Shown here one piece after another: positions 6,574-9,777 of a stretch of 9,777 nt of DNA. Numbering within the stretch: the stretch's first letter is position 1; each line of letters starts with the position of its first letter. Source of the DNA: Clostridiales bacterium (GTDB taxonomy: Bacteria > Bacillota > Clostridia > Oscillospirales > Oscillospiraceae). Where the stretch lies: NCBI GenBank assembly GCA_020861055.1, contig JAJBTD010000126.1:1-9777 (forward strand). The letters are read 5' to 3'. Made by a program: the position numbers and the translations under genes. The notes under the pieces are model-generated. The model made no database searches. It was not told where the DNA came from and saw nothing but the letters and a program-made list of their open reading frames with translations.

Positions 6574-6602
6574 GTCCCCCTCCACCCCGACACGAGGGGG
6601 AC
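6574..6602 (-). repeat. Perfect 9-bp hairpin in the speA leader
   Basis: GTCCCCCTC (minus strand, 6602-6594) and GAGGGGGAC (6582-6574) are perfect complements around an 11-nt loop containing GGGGTG. It stands 17 nt before the terminator stem. Any sensing domain would have to act through or next to it. Confidence 0.6.
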
Positions 6603-6621
6603 GAAAGGAACAACGATTGCG

Positions 6622-6699
6622 TCAGACGGGGTGTTCAGAGTCTATATAGCAACAATCTGCTTTTACTGCTCTTATTGACCGTTTCACAAGCTTGCGCAC
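6622..6699 (-). CDS. Possible 25-residue basic leader peptide (uORF) upstream of speA
   Basis: A GTG at 6699 follows AAGAGG with 5 nt spacing and opens 25 codons ending in TGA at 6622, upstream of the attenuator hairpins. The peptide begins MRKLVKRSIRAVK, with seven Arg or Lys among the first 13 residues, and then has a Cys-Cys-Tyr segment. The start codon lies in the small hairpin GCGC-TGGT-GCGC. Known polyamine operons can use leader peptides as sensors: the enterobacterial speF leader peptide SpeFL senses ornithine. That makes the position suggestive, but the start is GTG, the frame is short and no homologue can be checked here. It could easily be chance. Confidence 0.25.
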   Translation of the reverse strand: MRKLVKRSIRAVKADCCYIDSEHPV

Positions 6700-6863
6700 C
6701 AGCGCCTCTTATAAAATTTGAGCGCTCACACTCAATCAATAAGGCGGGAAGCCCCGCCGTCCGGCAGTGGACCCGGCTGTCCGTATGGCCTTGACCCCCG
6801 AAGGAGTGGTCCGAATGATTGCTGAAAGAGACTGAAAATCCCGTGTTCTTTCAAACTGTGAGT

Positions 6864-6893
6864 AGTATACCACAGGATGTCGGAATCTGTCAA
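6864..6893 (-). promoter_or_regulatory. Sigma-A-type promoter of the polyamine operon
   Basis: On the minus strand a perfect -35 TTGACA (6893-6888) is followed after 18 nt by TATACT (6869-6864), 5 of 6 to consensus and preceded by TGG, an extended -10. Transcription would start near 6857, giving a leader of about 360 nt before the speA GTG. It is the only strong promoter I see for the polyamine genes. Confidence 0.75.
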
Positions 6894-7274
6894 TCGGAGA
6901 AATGAGCGGTTCAGGGAGGCGGTATTCGCCTTTTCCCCGCCCGCCGCGCTCCAGGCAGTATACGTTCTGTATTGTAGGCTGTGCGGGCGGTCTTGCGAAG
7001 GGTTGTCAATAGGATATCCTCACAAATTCGTCCTCTGCATTTTGTCGAAATTGTCCCAACGAACCAGGTAGAAAATGTGCCAGACCCCTTGACAGCCGGG
7101 TGACATCCATCCGGAAATAACTGGACTGCAACCGATTTCTACGGGGAGTTATCCACATTTTGCACAGGGTTTTCCACAGGGAAAATCGTGCCGCCACAAG
7201 GCTTTTTTCGCTCTTTCCCAGGTATTTCCCCGGAAATTATGAAGTCGCATTATGTCAAATCCAGATTGACATAA
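6894..7274. other. Gene-free interval between tsaD and the speA promoter
   Basis: I see no convincing gene in these 380 bp. Short frames on both strands (6877-7071 plus, 7006-7197 minus) lack family features and good start sites. It holds the tandem DnaA-like boxes (7149-7178), the palindrome ATTTCC-CC-GGAAAT (7224-7237) and the inverted repeat over the tsaD stop. No intrinsic terminator with a T-run is visible after tsaD. The stretch around 7070-7130 has a mixed, remnant-like look, but I cannot assign it to a mobile element. Confidence 0.55.
7149..7178 (+). promoter_or_regulatory. Three tandem DnaA-box-like 9-mers
   Basis: TTATCCACA (7149-7157) is a perfect DnaA box. It is directly followed by TTTTGCACA (7158-7166) and, after GGG, by TTTTCCACA (7170-7178); both are box-like 9-mers in the same orientation. 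Three in 30 bp is unlikely by chance in GC-rich DNA. There is no dnaA, dnaN or clear AT-rich unwinding element nearby, so a DnaA-titrating or regulatory site is more likely than an origin. Confidence 0.5.
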
Positions 7275-7275
7275 T
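7249..7275. repeat. Perfect inverted repeat overlapping the tsaD stop codon
   Basis: ATTATGTCAA (7249-7258) and TTGACATAAT (7266-7275) are perfect 10-bp complements around a 7-nt spacer. The last base is also the last base of the tsaD TGA. It is AT-rich with no T-run after it, so as a terminator it would be weak. It resembles an operator or a 3'-end stabilising hairpin. Confidence 0.6.
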
Positions 7276-8297
7276 CACGCTTTCCAGTCGTTACAGCCGA
7301 TCTCCCGTCCGGCGTAGCCGTTCAGGGTCAGGTCTGCCTGATGGCCCGCCAGGAATTCGTAGTACCCCTGGCAGCCGATCATGGCCCCGTTGTCCCCGCA
7401 GAGCTTCAATTCCGGCAGGTAGAGCTGCCAGCCCTCCCGCGCACACGCAGCGGCCAGGTCGGCCCGGATGCGGCTGTTGGCGGCCACACCGCCCGCGGCG
7501 GCCACCTTGCCGTAACCCAGCATCCGGGCAGCCTCCACCGCTCTGGGCACCAGCTCGTCGCTGACCGCCTGGCCGAAGGAGGCGGCGAAGGAGGGCAAAT
7601 CCAGCCCCTCCCCCTTCTGTGTGGCGTTGTGGATCAGGTTCAGCGCCGCCGTTTTCAGCCCGGAGAAGGACATATCCAACGGCGCGCCGTCCACCTTCGA
7701 CCGGGGCAGGGGGTACTTTTTGGGGTCGCCCCCGGCGGCCAGCCGGTCCATGGGTCCGCCACCGGGGTAGCCGATGCCCAGCACCCGTGCCACCTTGTCA
7801 AAGCACTCCCCCGCCGCGTCGTCTCTCGTGGCTCCCAGCAGGGCCATGTCGGTGTAGTCACGGACGTCCACGATCATGGTGTTGCCCCCGGAGACGCAGA
7901 GGCAGAGGAAGGGTGGCTCCAGGTCGGGGTGGGTGATATAGTTGGCGGCGATGTGGCCCCGGATGTGGTGAACGGGGACGAGGGGAACGTTCAGCCCCCA
8001 GGCCACGCTCTTGGCGAAGTTCACCCCCACCAGCACCGCCCCGATCAGCCCCGGGGCGTAGGTGCAGGCCACGGCGTCGATCTCTCCCCTGCTGATACCC
8101 GCCTGAGAGAGGGCCTGGTCCGCCATGAGGCAAACCGCCTCCAAATGCTTCCGGGAGGCGATCTCCGGCACCACCCCGCCATAGAGGGTGTGCATGTCGA
8201 TCTGGGAGGCGATTGCGTCAGACAGGACGGTGCGCCCGTCCCGCACCACCGCCACGGCGGTCTCGTCGCAGGAGGACTCTACGGCCAGGATGTTCAT
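7275..8297 (-). CDS. tsaD: tRNA N6-adenosine threonylcarbamoyltransferase TsaD
   Basis: This 340-residue protein is full length. It is the catalytic subunit that transfers threonylcarbamoyl from threonylcarbamoyl-AMP to A37 of ANN-decoding tRNAs (t6A), acting with TsaB and TsaE. It has the ASKHA ATPase-like fold. Seen: the N-terminal VESSCDETAVAVV, GGVVPEIASRKH (40-51), the family signature with metal-binding His111 and His115 in HHIRGHIAANY, the nucleotide loop CVSGGNTMI (134-142), AAAGGVAANS (277-285 region) and the third metal ligand Asp302 in LCGDNGAMIG. The start ATG at 8297 overlaps the rimI stop by 4 nt (ATGA), pointing to coupled translation. The rimI-tsaD pairing is common in Firmicutes; tsaB and tsaE, often adjacent, are not in the window. 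The stop lies inside a perfect inverted repeat. Older names are gcp, ygjD and 'O-sialoglycoprotein endopeptidase'. Confidence 0.96.
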   Translation of the reverse strand: MNILAVESSCDETAVAVVRDGRTVLSDAIASQIDMHTLYGGVVPEIASRKHLEAVCLMADQALSQAGISRGEIDAVACTYAPGLIGAVLVGVNFAKSVAWGLNVPLVPVHHIRGHIAANYITHPDLEPPFLCLCVSGGNTMIVDVRDYTDMALLGATRDDAAGECFDKVARVLGIGYPGGGPMDRLAAGGDPKKYPLPRSKVDGAPLDMSFSGLKTAALNLIHNATQKGEGLDLPSFAASFGQAVSDELVPRAVEAARMLGYGKVAAAGGVAANSRIRADLAAACAREGWQLYLPELKLCGDNGAMIGCQGYYEFLAGHQADLTLNGYAGREIGCNDWKA

Positions 8298-8812
8298 GTC
8301 TCGTCCTCCTCCTGCCGGAGAAACCGGGTCATGAGCAGGGCGTCCTCCGTGGGCTTGTCATAGTAGTTCTTCCGGCGGCCCGTCTCCTGAAAGCCGAATT
8401 TGGTGTAAAGGTTCCGGGCGGCGTGGTTGCTCTCCCGCACCTCCAGGGTGAGGAAGGACAGATGCTGGGCCTGGGCGAACCGGAGGAACACCCCCAGCAG
8501 GTCGCTGGCAAGCCCCTGGCGGCGGTACTCCTGCTTCACGGCGATGTTGTTGATATAGCCCTCGTCCAGCACCACCGTCAGGCTGGCGTAGCCCAGCACC
8601 TCCCGCTCGCCCGTGACGGCCACGATGCAGGAGCTGGTCAGGCTGTCCAGTTCGTCATAGAGCATCTCCTCCGTCCAGGGCATGGAGAAGTTCTGCCGCT
8701 CCAGCGCGGCGATCTGGGGCACCAGCTCCCGGTCCATGGGGACCAGCTGATAAGGGATGGGCTGTCGGGCCTTTTCAGGCACGGAGGCCATCACCGGTTT
8801 CCATTCGCTCAT
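8294..8812 (-). CDS. rimI: Ribosomal protein S18 alanine N-acetyltransferase-like GNAT
   Basis: This 172-residue GNAT-family acetyltransferase of the RimI type acetylates the N-terminal amine of ribosomal protein bS18 or other proteins, using acetyl-CoA. Seen: FSMPWTEEML (42-51), YINNIAVKQEYRRQGLASDLL, in which QEYRRQGLA (94-102) is the pyrophosphate-binding loop, LEVRESNHAARNLYTKFGF (123-141) with the family's Glu and the Tyr usually assigned as general acid, and YYDKPTEDALLMTRFL near the end. I place the start at the ATG at 8812, because AAGGAG lies 8 nt upstream in the 23 bp gap after polA. A start 15 codons earlier (8857) would overlap the polA end and ignores that site. The N-terminal stretch of about 20 residues before the domain is slightly longer than usual. 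The stop overlaps the tsaD ATG. The substrate is not provable from sequence. Confidence 0.9.
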   Translation of the reverse strand: MSEWKPVMASVPEKARQPIPYQLVPMDRELVPQIAALERQNFSMPWTEEMLYDELDSLTSSCIVAVTGEREVLGYASLTVVLDEGYINNIAVKQEYRRQGLASDLLGVFLRFAQAQHLSFLTLEVRESNHAARNLYTKFGFQETGRRKNYYDKPTEDALLMTRFLRQEEDET

Positions 8813-8835
8813 GAAAAAATCTCCTTCTGTGTGAT

Positions 8836-9777
8836 TCAGTGGGCGTCCGCCCAGCATTTGCCCACCTTGGCCTCGGCCACCAGGGGGACGGACAGGGAGA
8901 CCACCCGTTCCATCTCCTCCTCCAGCAGCTGGGCGATGGCGTCACCCTCCGACTCCGGGCACTCCACGATCAGCTCGTCGTGTACCTGGAGCACCAGACG
9001 GCCCCGGTAGCCCTCCGATTTCAGCCGGGCCTGCACCCGGATCATGGCCAGCTTGATGATGTCGGCGGCGGTCCCCTGGATGGGCATATTCAGCGCCACC
9101 CGCTCCCCGAAGGAGCGGAGGTTAAAGTTGGAGCTTTTCAACTCCGGCAGCCACCGGCGGCGGCCCATCTCGGTGGAGACATAGCCGTCCTCCTTGGCCT
9201 TTGCCACGATGGTTTTCTGATAGTCCCGGATGCCGGAATACTTGTCAAAGTACCGCTCCATATACTCCTTGGCCTGCCACTGGGCCACGCCGATGTCCTG
9301 GGCCAGGGAGAAGGCGGAGATGCCGTAGACGATGCCGAAGTTCACCGCCTTGGCGGAGGAGCGCATCTGCTTCGTCACCGCCTCCTCCGGCACGCCGAAC
9401 ACCTGGGCCGCCGTGGCGGTGTGGATGTCCGCCCCGGTGCGGAAGCCCTCCCGCATCCGCTCGTCCCCGGCGATGTGGGCCAGCAGCCGCAGCTCGATCT
9501 GGGAGTAGTCCGCATCCACCAGCACGTTCCCCGGGGCCGCCATGAACATTTTCCGCATCTCCGCCCCCAGAGGGGTGCGGACGGGGATATTCTGCAAATT
9601 CGGTTCCACCGAGGACAGCCGCCCGGTGGCGGTGACGGTGTTCTGGAAGCTGGTGTGGATGCGTCCGTCCGGGCCGATCACCTTGGTCAGCCCGTCCACA
9701 TAGGTGTATTTCAGCTTGGTCAGCTGCCGGGCGTGCAAAATCTGCTGGATGATGGGGTGATAGGGCTTGCGGGTTTC
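8836..9777 (-). CDS. polA: DNA polymerase I, C-terminal polymerase part, runs off the right edge
   Basis: The last 313 codons and the stop of a family A DNA polymerase. The frame stays open to the window edge (first complete codon GAA, giving ETRKPYHPIIQQI before the LHARQL stretch), so the apparent internal TTG start at 9738 is not real. All three polymerase motifs are present. Motif A DYSQIELR has the catalytic Asp at about fragment residue 90. Motif B, RSSAKAVNFGIVYG (about 139-152), has the Lys, Phe and Tyr of the O helix. Motif C QVHDELIVE has the second catalytic Asp at about 267. TGRLSSVEPNLQNIP is also typical. The enzyme fills gaps in repair and removes Okazaki primers. The 5'-nuclease and 3'-5' exonuclease regions lie outside the window, so their status is unknown. 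rimI follows after 23 bp, probably in the same transcript. Confidence 0.97.
   Translation of the reverse strand, partial: ETRKPYHPIIQQILHARQLTKLKYTYVDGLTKVIGPDGRIHTSFQNTVTATGRLSSVEPNLQNIPVRTPLGAEMRKMFMAAPGNVLVDADYSQIELRLLAHIAGDERMREGFRTGADIHTATAAQVFGVPEEAVTKQMRSSAKAVNFGIVYGISAFSLAQDIGVAQWQAKEYMERYFDKYSGIRDYQKTIVAKAKEDGYVSTEMGRRRWLPELKSSNFNLRSFGERVALNMPIQGTAADIIKLAMIRVQARLKSEGYRGRLVLQVHDELIVECPESEGDAIAQLLEEEMERVVSLSVPLVAEAKVGKCWADAH

Larger units (their letters stand above)
6496..6857 (-). ncRNA. Long structured speA leader, candidate riboswitch or attenuation region
   Basis: About 360 nt lie between the predicted transcription start (about 6857) and the speA GTG. Reading 5' to 3' on the minus strand I see a UUCG-capped hairpin (ACTCC-TTCG-GGGGT, about 6806-6793), a region with several GTCC/GGAC and CCGG pairings, the perfect hairpin GGCGGG-GCTT-CCCGCC (about 6757-6742), and TTGAG...CTCAA. 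Next come a GCGC-TGGT-GCGC hairpin over a possible GTG start (6699) and a perfect 9-bp hairpin GTCCCCCTC/GAGGGGGAC (6602-6574), followed by the terminator. There is no ATG in the leader. I checked for T-box, SAM, lysine and ykkC-type consensus sequences and recognise none. A weak candidate antiterminator pairing is CGTCT (about 6627-6623) with AGACG in the terminator 5' arm. The function is inferred only from this layout. Confidence 0.55.

Noticed and set aside
6574..6602. T-box resemblance (GGGGTGGA near an ACCGC stem and a terminator)
   Set aside because: The GGTGGA lies in the loop of a separate perfect hairpin, the conserved T-box antiterminator sequence is incomplete and no Stem I with specifier region is visible.
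6640..6720. Resemblance of the AAGAGGCGC...GTGCGC stretch to the lysine riboswitch 5' region
   Set aside because: Only a few bases agree; the other conserved blocks of the lysine aptamer are missing.
6877..7071. 64-codon plus-strand frame beside the speA promoter
   Set aside because: Overlaps the promoter, lacks a ribosome binding site and has no recognisable features.
7006..7197. 63-codon minus-strand frame between tsaD and speA
   Set aside because: GTG start without Shine-Dalgarno and its 5' end runs through the DnaA-like boxes; no family resemblance I can name.
7141..7275. Chromosomal origin (oriC) or dif site
   Set aside because: No dnaA or dnaN nearby, only three clustered boxes, no convincing AT-rich unwinding region; the AT dyad does not match the XerC/XerD arrangement I know.
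7341..8363. Long plus-strand open frame over tsaD
   Set aside because: Antisense shadow of tsaD with no domain of its own.

Overview
The window looks like a chromosomal segment of a GC-rich gut Clostridium relative. Oscillospiraceae of the Flavonifractor / Oscillibacter type is my inference, from codon usage, the short Bacillus-type SpeA, the gene content and a repeat type I associate with that group. All genes I can support lie on the minus strand, so the biological order runs from high to low coordinates. No species name can be read from the sequence.

Right part (9777 to 7275): a housekeeping block made of the 3' end of polA, then rimI (ribosomal protein or general N-acetyltransferase), then tsaD (tRNA t6A synthesis), tightly packed. 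It ends in a perfect inverted repeat that overlaps the tsaD stop codon. About 380 bp without a gene follow (7274 to 6894), holding three DnaA-box-like 9-mers in tandem.

Middle and left (6893 to 468): a polyamine operon. A strong promoter (consensus -35, extended -10) drives a leader of about 360 nt that ends in a textbook intrinsic terminator just before speA. This is an attenuator arrangement whose sensor I do not recognise. The genes are speA (arginine decarboxylase), speE (aminopropyltransferase), speB (agmatinase), a carboxynorspermidine/carboxyspermidine dehydrogenase, and nspC (carboxynorspermidine/carboxyspermidine decarboxylase). Together they predict arginine to agmatine to putrescine to spermidine. 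The last step is encoded in two chemically different ways: SpeE, whose partner SpeD is not in the window, and the aspartate-semialdehyde route through the dehydrogenase and NspC. A MITE-like element of about 240 bp with terminal inverted repeats sits between speA and speE.

Far left (467 to 1): composition drops abruptly to AT-rich right at the nspC stop codon. This part holds promoter-like and palindromic sequences and the 5' end of an unrecognised gene that runs off the window edge, suggesting the edge of an acquired segment.

Most worth a second look: the attenuated speA leader with a possible basic leader peptide, the double spermidine pathway in one operon, the inverted-repeat element inside the operon, and the isolated DnaA-box triplet.
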